Source: Paenibacillus lutimineralis (GTDB lineage: Bacteria > Bacillota > Bacilli > Paenibacillales > Paenibacillaceae). Taken from it: 64,000 nucleotides of DNA. The stretch lies in the NCBI RefSeq assembly GCF_003991425.1, contig NZ_CP034346.1:6067501-6131500 (forward strand). Reading direction: 5' to 3'. The notes under the pieces are model-generated. The model was not told where the DNA came from. It ran no database searches and saw only the letters and a list, made by a program, of their open reading frames with translations. Positions 8,035 through 17,531 of the stretch are shown in pieces (the stretch's first letter is position 1; every line of letters starts with the position of its first letter). Position numbers and translations under genes: made by a program.

Positions 8035-8538
8035 ATGAATAAGAAATCATGGTTTGGCCCGGTGCTCATTCTACTCGGCTTGTACCTACTCTTCTTCCGT
8101 AGAGAAGCGATTAGTGCCGGCACCCTGTTCGGGCAATTCTGGCCGACGATGTTCGTGTTGCCCCTCGGTCTATTCTTCCACTGGATGTACTTCTCTGTAA
8201 CCAGCCGCAGAGCAATCGGACTACTAATCCCTGGCGGCATTTTGTTCACCGTAGGACTTGTCTGCCAAATCTCCACCCTGTTCGATAGCTGGCAGTATTT
8301 ATGGCCAGGCTTCATCCTTGCTCCTGCAGTCGGACTGTTCGAGTTCTACTGGTTCGGCAACCGTAACAAGTACCTGCTCATCCCGATTAACATTCTGGCC
8401 GGTCTCTCCTTGCTGTTCTTCGCTGTATTCTCGCTCGGAGCGCTGTACAACCGTATGATCTTCGGACAACCTGTGTTGGCTATTGCCCTCGTGGTCATCG
8501 GCGCCGGAATTATGATTGCACCAAAAAAGCGGATCTAA
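8035..8538 (+). CDS. Small membrane protein, LiaI/LiaF-N-like helix bundle
   Basis: A 167-residue protein with about six hydrophobic helices and short loops, beginning MNKKSWFGPVLILLGLYLLF. The WPTMFVLPLGLFFHW and WPGFILAPAVGLFEFYWF blocks resemble the repeated Trp-Pro-x-hydrophobic helices of the DUF5668/LiaF N-terminal type membrane domain, found in envelope-stress proteins of Firmicutes. It lacks the extracytoplasmic LiaF C-terminal domain. AAAGGACGG precedes the ATG. A terminator overlaps the stop codon, so the gene stands alone. Function not known. Confidence 0.8.
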   Translation: MNKKSWFGPVLILLGLYLLFFRREAISAGTLFGQFWPTMFVLPLGLFFHWMYFSVTSRRAIGLLIPGGILFTVGLVCQISTLFDSWQYLWPGFILAPAVGLFEFYWFGNRNKYLLIPINILAGLSLLFFAVFSLGALYNRMIFGQPVLAIALVVIGAGIMIAPKKRI

Positions 8539-8553
8539 ATGATCCGCTTTTTT
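8523..8553 (+). terminator. Intrinsic terminator overlapping the stop codon of 8035-8538
   Basis: AAAAAAGCGGATC-TAAAT-GATCCGCTTTTTT, a perfect stem; the loop contains the TAA stop codon of the gene. Confidence 0.92.
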
Positions 8554-8564
8554 ATTTCGGCTAT

Positions 8565-8604
8565 GTGTTCAAATAAACCTGTTTTCAACTTGAACTCCCT
8601 CTTT
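8565..8604 (+). repeat. Dispersed repeat, minimal copy made of the two ends only
   Basis: TGTGTTCAAATAAACCTG and TTTTCA match the left end of the full copies, and TTGAACTCCCTCTTT matches the right end. Almost all of the interior is absent. It ends on the stop codon of the minus-strand gene at 8603. Confidence 0.6.
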
Positions 8605-9550
8605 ATAGGGATATAAGGATTGCTGCAGATAGGATGATTATCCTCGCTCCATTCATCATCATGAAGTTTTTGACCGCGAGTCCGAACGTATCCTTCTTCG
8701 TCTGAAGCTTGGTGAAACGTCCGATATTTTTATTGATGGGAAACAAGGTTAATAAAGTCAGCAGACAGAGCAGCGGGTTAACCCCCAGGAAGATCAGGAC
8801 GATCAGATCGATGAAGGCCGCGTAATACATCAATCTAAACAGCATTAAAGCATTCGCTCTGCCAATATAGACTGGAAGTGTATATCTCTTGTTCTCAATA
8901 TCCTCTTCGATATCACAGATGTTGTTGGCCAGCATAATGTTCGCAATACCGAGAATTGCCGGAACCGATACGAGGAAGAGAAGCACGATCTCCAAAAGAT
9001 GCACCTGAAGTACAGCAACTCCCCCCTCTAGCGTTAGAGAGGCCAATCGATCCCCGGCCTGAATATAAGCAGATATGAACATAATAACAAAGCCCATGAA
9101 TAGCCCCGAGAAGATCTCCCCCAACGGCATTCTTGAAATCGGGATTGGCCCGAACGAGTAGAGAATCCCTACCGCGAAGGAGAGTCCGCCTAGCAGCAGG
9201 ATCAGCAGATCCGTCTGTAACACTAACGCGATACCGGCGCTTACCGCAATGAGCAGTAATATACCAATCAGCAATACGACCCGAGCTGGCTTCATACGAT
9301 AGCTTACGATCGGATTATGGATCTCATAGCCATAGCCATGCTTCCTGGCTGCTTTTTTATAGTCGTAAAAATTGTTCAAGGCCGTAGTGGCCATATCGAA
9401 GCTGAGCAATGAGAACAGCATTAACAAAAAATGCTCTAGCTTGAATTCCTGAAAACGAAATATCGCATATACCGTTCCGAACAGGAAGGGTATCATACTC
9501 GCCGTCTTCGTCTTGATCTCTACTAGTTGCAAAAATTTCTTAATCGCCAT
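8603..9550 (-). CDS. UbiA-family prenyltransferase, MenA-like (second of two)
   Basis: Polytopic membrane prenyltransferase of about 315 residues, with about eight to nine helices. First motif: LNNFYDYKKAARKHGYGYE. Second motif: NNICDIEEDIENKRYTLPV, which follows the MenA pattern NN.xD...D...GK.TL closely. MenA attaches the isoprenoid tail to 1,4-dihydroxy-2-naphthoate; that role is plausible but unproved here. The start is uncertain: the ATG at 9550 lies 13 bases after GAGGG, an ATG at 9562 abuts that site, and the frame is open to 9637. It ends inside a minimal copy of the dispersed repeat. Together with 6828-7694 it makes two rather different UbiA proteins within 3 kb. Confidence 0.85.
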   Translation of the reverse strand: MAIKKFLQLVEIKTKTASMIPFLFGTVYAIFRFQEFKLEHFLLMLFSLLSFDMATTALNNFYDYKKAARKHGYGYEIHNPIVSYRMKPARVVLLIGILLLIAVSAGIALVLQTDLLILLLGGLSFAVGILYSFGPIPISRMPLGEIFSGLFMGFVIMFISAYIQAGDRLASLTLEGGVAVLQVHLLEIVLLFLVSVPAILGIANIMLANNICDIEEDIENKRYTLPVYIGRANALMLFRLMYYAAFIDLIVLIFLGVNPLLCLLTLLTLFPINKNIGRFTKLQTKKDTFGLAVKNFMMMNGARIIILSAAILISL

Positions 9551-9772
9551 ACTTAGTGTCATTCCCTCTATTCTAAATATCCTTGACAATTCATAATAAT
9601 TACACACTTTTCGACATGAATCCAGTTTTCCATCCATACTTTTTTCTATTTTTTCCGAGTAATTTGATGATGATGGAGGATAATTCTGTAAACATGTAGA
9701 AATTAAATGAGTGTGTTCGATACACTAATCTCCTACATTTCCAATAATTCTCTGTTCCATGGGGGGCACTAA

Positions 9773-12475
9773 ATGATGCAAAGGAGATCACGAAACCTGC
9801 TGCTCGCCGTGGCTTATCTGGCCGGCCTAGCACTCGCCCTCTATTGCGAGTCGCATGAGCTGCACCTTATTTTCAGCATCTCATTGTCGTTCACAAACGT
9901 CATCCTGCTGCTGCTGCTTCGCTGCTATGGCAATGCATACGGTCTTGCTGCGGCCGTTCTTGTCTATGGTGTATCCATATTCATGTTGGGCAGACCTTAT
10001 ATTGTGCTGCTGTCTCTGCTTGAGATCATAGCCATTGGCCTTTCACTGAAGTGGAGCAAGAGAGACCGGATGCTGCGCACGGATGCATTGTTCTGGATGG
10101 TAATCGGTATCCCAGCTATTTTCCTGGCTTATTGGACGATGTACCGCACCGTCTCTATGGAGCTATGGCTGCTGATCACGATTTCTGCAACCAACGGGCT
10201 GTTCAATGTGATGTTCGCCGACATCATATGGAAATACTTGCCCAAGCGCTGGCTTAAGCCGGGAATTTCATTCCGGATCGAGCCGCTATTTTTCAGTAAA
10301 GTGTTGTTCCATATCATTATTGTATCTATTGCACTGCCGTTTCTCATCTTTATCTTAAATAACAGCTGGAGCAGCTATGCTTCAGTATCGCAGTATTCTT
10401 ACAAGCTGGCAACCAGTGCAGCTAGCTCGATATCCAAAGAATTATCCGCCTTGCAGCAAATGAAAAGCGAGCCGCTGTCCACAGACGATTACCGAATCTA
10501 TATTCAGGAACTTACAGAGCAGCCAGTGTCGGACGGATACTATCAGATCGCCATCATCGACCACAACAACTCCATCATTGCTTCCAGTCATACTCCGATT
10601 CCATCAGAAGGCTCCCATCACTACGATATCGATCCGCCTCACACATCAAGCAAGCATGAGTTCTATATGAATGTCCCTGCCTATGAAAGCCGGATCTTTC
10701 CGATTCAAGGGTGGAACGAAGCATCTTATGTGTATAAAATACCGCTGGAGATTCAGTCCTCAGAAGCACTACAATTATTCGTTTATGTTCCGATGAAGCA
10801 TGACCAGGAACTGATCTATAAACAATTTCTAATTCAGTTTCTGAGTCTGCTGTTGTTCGTCATCTGCGGCTCAACGATCGGCCAATGGCTGAACCATCGC
10901 CTGCTGCGCGGATTGACACAGCTCGCTACTCTGACGACGGATCTGCCCGATAAGCTGTATACCGTCCAGAAGATCAAGTGGCCGGAGAGCTCGATCTACG
11001 AGATCCGCTCACTGATCCACAACTTCAAATATATGTCCGGCAATTTGATTCATATGTTCCAGAACTCCCTCAAGAATACTAGATTGTTGGAGGAACAGAC
11101 GACCCGACTCATTAAATCAGAGAAGAAGCTGCATCATTTAGCGTACTATGATGAATTGACTGGACTGCCTAATCGTCTTCACTTCCAGGAATATATCAAG
11201 ACGTTGGGGCTCGATAAACCGATCGACGATACACCGGAGGATTCGCCCGCCTTTGCTATTATGTTCGCCGACTTGAACCGCTTCAAACAGGTCAACGACA
11301 CGCTCGGACATGCCATTGGTAATGAACTGCTGCATGACATAGCCCAGCGCTTCTCCCGAATTATTTCGGAGCAATGTAAGGTGTTCCGACTTAGTGGCGA
11401 TGAGTTCTTGTTCATTCTTCATTACGAGCATATTTCCGATGTTCAGCAAATCGCCCAGACTATCTGCGATATATGCGAGGAACCGTTCGAAATTAATGGA
11501 CGGGCACTCTACATGTCAGTCAGCATCGGCATCAGCGTATACCCTTACGACGGAGACGATATCGATGCTGTCATGCGCAACGCTGATATCGCAATGTATG
11601 TAGCCAAGGAGCAAGGCGACGGACTATATCATTTCTACGATAGTCTGATTGAGAACCAGCGCGAGGAGAATATGAGGCTCGAGAATGAGCTCAAGGCTGC
11701 TCTTCTGGAAGGTCAATTCAAGCTTTACTACCAGCCTAAGATCGATGCTTCTTCAGGCGAAGTAATCGGAGCGGAAGCCCTGATCCGTTGGCTCCATCCG
11801 GAATACGGCATGGTGTCTCCTGCTAAGTTCATCCCGCTCGCGGAGAATTCCGGGGTTATACTTGATATCGACGAATGGGTGCTGCAGGAAGCCTGCCGCC
11901 AGAACAAGATCTGGCAGCTCGAAGGAATGCCTCGCTTCCCGGTCGCCGTCAATATTTCCGCCCGGCATTTCTACCAGAGCAACTTGATTCCGACAATTAC
12001 CCGGATTCTCCATGAGACCGGTTTGGAGCCACAGTACCTCCTGCTTGAGATTACCGAGGGGACGCTGATCAGAAACGTAGAGTATGGCGTACGGATGATG
12101 GAAGATCTGAAGAAGATGGGGATCCATATTTCTATGGACGATTTCGGAACCGGTTATTCCTCGCTCAGTCAGTTGGACCGCCTGCCGATTAGCGAGATGA
12201 AGTTGGATCGCTCCTTCATTCAAGGAATTACCGAAGACAGCCGGAAATCCTCGATCGTACGAGCCGTTATTGAACTCGGGCACCATATGGATCTACGGGT
12301 CGTTGCCGAAGGAATCGAATCGCCGGATGAGCTTAAATATTTGACCGATCTGGAATGCGATCAATTTCAGGGTTATCTGTTCAGCAAGCCTCTGCCAGAG
12401 TTGGAGTTCTCCCGATTCGTGCTGCGATGGGATGGAAGCTCGATGCCGATAGATGGATCAGCCTCTGCAGGATAA
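9773..12475 (+). CDS. Membrane GGDEF-EAL protein, likely cyclic-di-GMP phosphodiesterase
   Basis: A 900-residue membrane protein. Residues 1-195 hold about six helices. Residues 200-350 form an extracytoplasmic sensor (Cache-like in length and layout), a last helix is near 350-370, followed by a HAMP-like linker, GGDEF domain (about 455-620) and EAL domain (about 635-885). The GGDEF site reads SGDEF (541-545) and no RxxD inhibitory site precedes it, so cyclase activity is doubtful. The EAL domain has all expected catalytic elements: EALIR (668), NIS (727), LEITE (758), MDDFGTGYSS (788), K810, AEGIES (845) and QGYLF (866). It probably degrades cyclic-di-GMP in response to an outside signal. 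Two adjacent ATGs follow GGGGGG. It lies just upstream of the EPS region. Confidence 0.93.
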   Translation: MMQRRSRNLLLAVAYLAGLALALYCESHELHLIFSISLSFTNVILLLLLRCYGNAYGLAAAVLVYGVSIFMLGRPYIVLLSLLEIIAIGLSLKWSKRDRMLRTDALFWMVIGIPAIFLAYWTMYRTVSMELWLLITISATNGLFNVMFADIIWKYLPKRWLKPGISFRIEPLFFSKVLFHIIIVSIALPFLIFILNNSWSSYASVSQYSYKLATSAASSISKELSALQQMKSEPLSTDDYRIYIQELTEQPVSDGYYQIAIIDHNNSIIASSHTPIPSEGSHHYDIDPPHTSSKHEFYMNVPAYESRIFPIQGWNEASYVYKIPLEIQSSEALQLFVYVPMKHDQELIYKQFLIQFLSLLLFVICGSTIGQWLNHRLLRGLTQLATLTTDLPDKLYTVQKIKWPESSIYEIRSLIHNFKYMSGNLIHMFQNSLKNTRLLEEQTTRLIKSEKKLHHLAYYDELTGLPNRLHFQEYIKTLGLDKPIDDTPEDSPAFAIMFADLNRFKQVNDTLGHAIGNELLHDIAQRFSRIISEQCKVFRLSGDEFLFILHYEHISDVQQIAQTICDICEEPFEINGRALYMSVSIGISVYPYDGDDIDAVMRNADIAMYVAKEQGDGLYHFYDSLIENQREENMRLENELKAALLEGQFKLYYQPKIDASSGEVIGAEALIRWLHPEYGMVSPAKFIPLAENSGVILDIDEWVLQEACRQNKIWQLEGMPRFPVAVNISARHFYQSNLIPTITRILHETGLEPQYLLLEITEGTLIRNVEYGVRMMEDLKKMGIHISMDDFGTGYSSLSQLDRLPISEMKLDRSFIQGITEDSRKSSIVRAVIELGHHMDLRVVAEGIESPDELKYLTDLECDQFQGYLFSKPLPELEFSRFVLRWDGSSMPIDGSASAG

Positions 12476-12597
12476 CAGTTTACGGATAGGGCTGCCATCA
12501 GTTACAATCCAGATTAGATAAGCATCTCATGTGCCATGCAACCCATGCCGTTAAGCTCGGCATCTTATTATTCGGCCAAGGGAGGCTTATTAGCGGC

Positions 12598-13608
12598 ATG
12601 AAATTGAGAAATTGGAAAATCAAGAAGATCTATATTTATTTAAGTGCAGCCTTGCTTATACTCATAGGAGCAGGCCTCTATATGTATTGGAAGTTCGAGC
12701 CTTCTGCTCACTTCCGCAATGCCGCTATTCCAGTACTTGCTGTACCAGAGCAGGAGGAGGCCGCCCCAAAAACACAGAACGAGACAGGGCATACGGACCC
12801 TTCACCTCAGAATCCTACTCCAACTGATTCCAAACAGACCCGCTTCAATATTCTCATTCTCGGAACCGATGCCAGAGACAATGAGGCATCACGAACCGAT
12901 GTCATTATGCTCGCTCACGTGAATTCTGATAAGAACACAATTAGCCTAATATCCATTCCCCGAGATACTCAGGTGAACATTCCCGGGGTCGGCTACACCA
13001 AGATTAACCACGCCCATATCCTCGGAGAAATGAACGGCGATACCCATACCGGTACCCTGGCTTCGATTCAGGCTGTCAGCAATCTCTTCTCCTGTTCGAT
13101 CAACTACTATATCAAAACTGACTTCGAAGGCTTTGAACATTTCATTGATACGATCGGCGGACTCGATGTCAATCTCGATAAACCCGTTAAGCTGACGTAT
13201 GGCCATAAGACCTTCCCTGCCGGGGATAATCACCTCAGTGGTGCTGAAGCGCTGGATCTCGTACGTGAGCGCAAATCGCTACCGGGAGGCGATTCCGGCA
13301 GACAGGCCAATCAAGCCATGGTGTTGAAGGAAATTGTTCGGACGGTTATCAGACCTCAGAACATTACCAAGCTTCCTTCCCTAATCAGCCAGGTTAGAGA
13401 GGATATTCTCGACACAAACTTAAGCGACAGCGATATCATCAGCCTGGCCTGGATGGCCAAAGACATGAAAGAAGACGATTTCCAGTATGTACAGCTACCC
13501 GGGCATAGTGGTAGAGCCATGGATCCGATCGTCAAATCGAATCTGTACTATTGGATTCCTGATATGGAGGAATGGGCTGAATCTTCACAGCACTTATTGG
13601 AGGACTAA
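12598..13608 (+). CDS. LytR-CpsA-Psr (LCP) family cell wall polymer ligase
   Basis: Membrane-anchored enzyme that transfers a lipid-linked anionic polymer or capsule-type polysaccharide onto peptidoglycan at the outer membrane face. About 336 residues: short basic N terminus, one helix (about 12-30), a Pro/Thr/Glu linker, then the LCP domain. Landmarks are FNILILGTDAR, ASRTDVIMLAHV, SLISIPRDTQVNIP, KINHAH, IDTIGGLDVN and LSGAEALDLVRERKS, carrying the Asp and Arg residues that bind the pyrophosphate. The ATG at 12598 follows AAGGGAGG; an in-frame ATG at 12529 has no ribosome site. The beta-helix gene starts three bases after its stop, so the two are coupled. Its position beside the EPS operon suggests it anchors that polymer. 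Confidence 0.92.
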   Translation: MKLRNWKIKKIYIYLSAALLILIGAGLYMYWKFEPSAHFRNAAIPVLAVPEQEEAAPKTQNETGHTDPSPQNPTPTDSKQTRFNILILGTDARDNEASRTDVIMLAHVNSDKNTISLISIPRDTQVNIPGVGYTKINHAHILGEMNGDTHTGTLASIQAVSNLFSCSINYYIKTDFEGFEHFIDTIGGLDVNLDKPVKLTYGHKTFPAGDNHLSGAEALDLVRERKSLPGGDSGRQANQAMVLKEIVRTVIRPQNITKLPSLISQVREDILDTNLSDSDIISLAWMAKDMKEDDFQYVQLPGHSGRAMDPIVKSNLYYWIPDMEEWAESSQHLLED

Positions 13609-13611
13609 GAA

Positions 13612-14979
13612 ATGAAAGGACATGAAATGAAAAATTCTAAATCTTTTATCGTATTGTTGATCATCATGACCTTCTGTTATCTCATTCCCGCCTCGGGAAG
13701 CGCTCTAGCCGCGGAGCAGACAGCCCCATTTACGATTAACGTAAAAGATGCAGGGGCCAAGGGGGACGGAATCGCTAATGATACCGAAGCCTTCTTAAGC
13801 GCGTTGGAGACCGTGGCGGACAAACCTGGGGGAGGCAAGGTCCTCGTTCCTGAAGGAACATACCTTATTGATTTGGATGAGCCTCTCCGTGTAGAGAGCC
13901 ATGTCCAAGTGATTGGCAAGGGCAGGCCAGTACTGAAATTTACCAGACTCTCCTCCTCCGCTTCTTTTGGCTATGAAGCCTTCTGGATCACTGGACAGCA
14001 TATCCGCATCGACGGGATCCATATTGATGGGAATCACAAATTAATAAGAGGAATTGGCGTCCACACCGGCTCGAAGGATGTGACGATCACCAATTCCTCT
14101 ATTAAAAACATTACCCAGTCGGATGATCCGAAGCTACCGCAGTACAATGCCTTGATCTCCGGGATCCTGATCTACGGCAATACCGAACGTATTACCATCC
14201 AACAGTCGACGATCACCGGTATCTCCGCGATTCATAGCGATCCGATCGCCCGGGGGATTTTAGTGTGGAGCGAACCTGGACAGCCTTTTGCCCGTAACGT
14301 GAAAATTATTAACAACATCTTCTCCTACATTACTCCCCGTGAAGATGCAGACGCTATCTACTTCGACAAGACTCCCGCGGGAACCAGCCTGTCAGACTCG
14401 TTGATCCAAGGAAATCGTATCCACCATGTAGCCAAGAGAGGCATCAAGATTGCTGCCCCAGGTGTTACGGTCAAGGACAATCACATCACGAACTCCTATA
14501 ACGGAGATAATCCATACCGCTTCTTCCCGGTTCGGGACCCGATTCCGCAGGACATGTTCGCAGCCATATCCGTGTATGCCAGTCATGTGCAGGTCACGAA
14601 CAATACGATCGATGGCGTAGGCAGCTACTATTCGGCAATCGAAGCAGACATGGGGAGCTTGACGGACATCGCCATTGAAAATAATAAAATATCCAATGGT
14701 GCAAACACCGATCTTACTGACACCAATGGTATACGCTTGGGGAGCATCCGCAATTTCAAAATTGCCAATAATACGATCTCCAACATGCGCTCGGGAATCT
14801 TCTCACCGATCAGTCAGAGCCAGAGCGGCATTATATCGAATAATACGATCTCTAATGTGGAATACGGCATTTTGTTCCTCGCTCCTACGATGTCTTATAC
14901 CGAATCGAAGGTACAGGTCAAAGATAATAAGATCAAGGCCAATCAGGACCGTATTCTCTCACTCGCTAATCTGGATTAA
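13612..14979 (+). CDS. Secreted right-handed beta-helix protein (pectate-lyase-3 type)
   Basis: A 455-residue exported protein with a signal peptide ending near SALAAEQ. The opening INVKDAGAKGDGIANDTEAF is the standard start of the Pectate_lyase_3/glycosyl-hydrolase-28-like fold. Many NNTI/NNKI-type turns follow, as in parallel beta helices. It probably cleaves or modifies a polysaccharide outside the cell; no catalytic residues can be assigned with confidence. Both the ATG at 13612 (GGAGG, eight bases) and the one at 13627 (AAGGA) are well placed. It is clearly related along its length to the protein at 27879-29279 (shared IKIA..GVTVKDN-ITNSY and DM--ISVY--GSYY-AIE blocks). Coupled to the LCP gene. 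Confidence 0.88.
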   Translation: MKGHEMKNSKSFIVLLIIMTFCYLIPASGSALAAEQTAPFTINVKDAGAKGDGIANDTEAFLSALETVADKPGGGKVLVPEGTYLIDLDEPLRVESHVQVIGKGRPVLKFTRLSSSASFGYEAFWITGQHIRIDGIHIDGNHKLIRGIGVHTGSKDVTITNSSIKNITQSDDPKLPQYNALISGILIYGNTERITIQQSTITGISAIHSDPIARGILVWSEPGQPFARNVKIINNIFSYITPREDADAIYFDKTPAGTSLSDSLIQGNRIHHVAKRGIKIAAPGVTVKDNHITNSYNGDNPYRFFPVRDPIPQDMFAAISVYASHVQVTNNTIDGVGSYYSAIEADMGSLTDIAIENNKISNGANTDLTDTNGIRLGSIRNFKIANNTISNMRSGIFSPISQSQSGIISNNTISNVEYGILFLAPTMSYTESKVQVKDNKIKANQDRILSLANLD

Positions 14980-14990
14980 TCCAGCCAACC

Positions 14991-16409
14991 TTAATCCCCC
15001 ACCGCAGCAATCTCAAGCTCGGCGTCCTGCAGATACTGCGCCACATCCATGGGCGCCGAGGCTTCCGGGGTCTCCAATCCCTTAGACTGATCGCGGCGCA
15101 GAACAACTCCAATCGTCTGAACCAGAATCTTCAAGTCCAGGATCGGTGAATAATTCTTGATATACATCATGTCATACCGCAGTTTATCCGATGGTGTCGT
15201 CGTGTAATTGGCCATAACCTGGGCCAGACCGGTAAGTCCTGGCTTCACCATTAAACGGTACGTGTAATGAGGCAATTCTAGCTTGAACTGCTCCACAAAG
15301 TAGGCCCGTTCCGGTCTTGGACCAACTAGGCTCATCTCACCGCGCAGCACATTAATCAATTGTGGAAGCTCATCAAGCCGAGTCGCGCGGATGAATTGTC
15401 CGAAGCGGGTAATTCTTGCGTCTCCAGCCCCGGCCAGAACCGGCCCTGTATGCTGCTCCGCATTATCGACCATACTGCGGAACTTAAATACACGAAACTC
15501 CTGACCATGCAGACCGACCCGCTCTTGCATGAACAGCGCCTTGCCCTGCGACGTCATCGGGATGATCACCCACATCAGCAGCATGATCGGTGAGGCTATC
15601 AATAACAGCAGCGAAGAAATCACGAGATCGATGCAGCGCTTGGCGAACCGCTCCCAGATTGTCAGCTCAGGCGGCATCATCGAATAGACCATCAGATCGT
15701 CAATCTGTTGCATCTCGGCTTTCATTAAATATAGCTCATAGAAATCAGGAATCAGCAGAACCTCGATATTGCGCTGGCCTGCGGCCTGGATCAACTCTGT
15801 CTTCACCTGATCCGGAATATCTGGTCCAAACATCAGCACGTCGACCTCCTCCCAGAAGGAAGAGTTCAGTTCCCTCTCTCCACTGCCTACAATGAACACC
15901 CGCTGGATACGGAACCATATCTGCCCCCCGGTTATCACCTTACGCAGCGTATGGATGGACGACGGCTCGGCATTAACAACAAGCAGCACCCGCTTCTTGC
16001 CGAAGCCGCGAATCTGAACGAAGAACAGCAGCAGCCTCAGACTGAATGTCAGCACGAGTTGAATTAGAAAAGCGATCACGACGACGCTTCGCGGCAGACT
16101 GAAGGTTCTAACCCAATAGTTCAATACAATCAGCTCAACGACGAAGACCACATGGGCAACGATCAAATTGAACAGCCATTTGGTCGGCTTCTGCCTTCCG
16201 GCAAAATCATATAGATTGAAGAAATAATAAGTAATGGCTGTGAACAAGCCTAACCAAGGAGCATAGTGGAAGAAGGACTGCCATTGCTCCTGCGGAACAT
16301 TTCCCTGAAATTTCAGATTATAGGCCAGCAAATAGCTGACATAAATAAATAGGCAATCCAAGATCAACACGACGACCTTCGAGCCACTTAACCGAATCAA
16401 CTTAATCAC
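14991..16409 (-). CDS. Initiating polyprenyl-phosphate sugar-phosphate transferase (WbaP/EpsL-like)
   Basis: Starts each EPS repeat unit by moving a sugar-1-phosphate from a nucleotide sugar to undecaprenyl phosphate. 472 residues: four N-terminal helices (about 10-130), a Rossmann-like middle domain, one re-entrant helix near 270, and the catalytic C-terminal domain. Catalytic landmarks are FRVFKFRSM, ATRLDELPQLINVLRGEMSL, VGPRPER and KPGLTGLAQV, with the conserved DELPQ Asp-Glu pair. Last gene of the minus-strand EPS operon, three bases after the glycosyltransferase gene. Its stop lies 11 bases from the convergent beta-helix gene with no obvious terminator between them. Confidence 0.93.
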   Translation of the reverse strand: MIKLIRLSGSKVVVLILDCLFIYVSYLLAYNLKFQGNVPQEQWQSFFHYAPWLGLFTAITYYFFNLYDFAGRQKPTKWLFNLIVAHVVFVVELIVLNYWVRTFSLPRSVVVIAFLIQLVLTFSLRLLLFFVQIRGFGKKRVLLVVNAEPSSIHTLRKVITGGQIWFRIQRVFIVGSGERELNSSFWEEVDVLMFGPDIPDQVKTELIQAAGQRNIEVLLIPDFYELYLMKAEMQQIDDLMVYSMMPPELTIWERFAKRCIDLVISSLLLLIASPIMLLMWVIIPMTSQGKALFMQERVGLHGQEFRVFKFRSMVDNAEQHTGPVLAGAGDARITRFGQFIRATRLDELPQLINVLRGEMSLVGPRPERAYFVEQFKLELPHYTYRLMVKPGLTGLAQVMANYTTTPSDKLRYDMMYIKNYSPILDLKILVQTIGVVLRRDQSKGLETPEASAPMDVAQYLQDAELEIAAVGD

Positions 16410-16412
16410 GGT

Positions 16413-17531
16413 TCATACCCCCGGCGATAAACCCTTTTGTTCATATATACTGGTCCACTGCGTAACAATAACCTCTATATCAAATCGTTCTTTCACATAT
16501 TTTCGGGCCTGTTCCCCCATCTCCTCAAGCTCGGCTAAGGATGACGACATCAATGTAAGCATACGTTGGCTTAACTGACCGCTGTCCCCAGGTAGAGCCA
16601 GCAAGCCTGTGATCCCATCTTGCACCGCTTCTCGATTACCGCCTACATCCGTCACAACCATCGGGAGACCGCTAGCGGATGCCTCCAGAAGCACCATAGG
16701 GAAGCCCTCCCATTTCGAGGACATCACATAGGCATCGGCAAAATTCATCAAAGCGGGGATATCTCTGCGTATCCCGAGAAGCATCACATTCCGTTCGATC
16801 CCCAGCTCCCTGCTATACTGCTCAAGCGCCGCACGCTCTGGTCCCGTCCCAGCTATAAGCAGTACACTATTGGGGTGCCTTGTAAGTACTGCCGTGAAGG
16901 CATCTAGCATATTCGGATAATCCTTCTCTGGAACAAGCCGCCCGACCGCCAACCATACGAACTGACCAGTTTCAATCCCCAACTCCTTGCTCAATAACTC
17001 ACTAGCTTGTTCCTGACCGAAGCTGTCCAGTGTGATTCCGTTCGGAACGAACCTGATCTTATGGGCAGGAACGACCTTGCGCGCTACATACTGTCTGACT
17101 GCCTCTTCACTCACATTTGTCGTCAGCTCACAGAGCGGATCCGTTACACGATAGAGCCACTCACGAGCTCTGCCCCCTTCATTGACATTATGGGCAGTGC
17201 AGATTAGTACCGGCATAGATACGAATAGACGAGTCACCCGTGCCAATATATTGGCATGAACCAGATGACTGTGCACAATATCCGGCCGAAATTCCTGCAC
17301 AATCCGCCGCAATCGGAATACTGCCCGCGGGTCGGGTATCCCTTTCGTCATGCCAAGTGTCCGAACTTCTACTCCAAGTTCACCAAGCTCATCCAGGTAG
17401 GCTTCTGGCTTAATCATGCTGACAATCATAGGCTGGTGGCCCCTATTGAGGAATCCCCTGCAGAGCTGAACCACCTGATTCTCGGCCCCGGCATAATTAA
17501 GACCGGTGAGTATGAACATAATTTTGAGCAT
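16413..17531 (-). CDS. Glycosyltransferase family 4 (EPS)
   Basis: Cytoplasmic retaining glycosyltransferase of the GT-B fold, about 372 residues from the ATG at 17531 (MLKIMFILTGLNYAGAENQ). The Gly-rich donor/acceptor loop GLNYAGAENQV is near the N terminus; the nucleotide-sugar site is WEGFPMVLLEASASGLPMVV with its E-x7-E pattern. An open frame runs further upstream to 17768 but lies inside the polymerase gene and has no family resemblance. The chosen start overlaps the polymerase gene by 35 bases; AAGGAGG lies 13 bases before it, and another ATG at 17519 is possible. It adds one sugar to the lipid-linked repeat unit; donor and linkage unknown. Confidence 0.9.
   Translation of the reverse strand: MLKIMFILTGLNYAGAENQVVQLCRGFLNRGHQPMIVSMIKPEAYLDELGELGVEVRTLGMTKGIPDPRAVFRLRRIVQEFRPDIVHSHLVHANILARVTRLFVSMPVLICTAHNVNEGGRAREWLYRVTDPLCELTTNVSEEAVRQYVARKVVPAHKIRFVPNGITLDSFGQEQASELLSKELGIETGQFVWLAVGRLVPEKDYPNMLDAFTAVLTRHPNSVLLIAGTGPERAALEQYSRELGIERNVMLLGIRRDIPALMNFADAYVMSSKWEGFPMVLLEASASGLPMVVTDVGGNREAVQDGITGLLALPGDSGQLSQRMLTLMSSSLAELEEMGEQARKYVKERFDIEVIVTQWTSIYEQKGLSPGV

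Noticed and set aside
11753..12286. Minus-strand open frame of 177 codons
   Set aside because: Lies inside the EAL domain coding region of the GGDEF-EAL gene and shows no protein family pattern.
12476..12597. Possible second cyclic-di-GMP riboswitch before the LCP/beta-helix pair
   Set aside because: Searched for GGCAAACC, a GAAA-capped stem and GGGACGCAAAGC; none is present.
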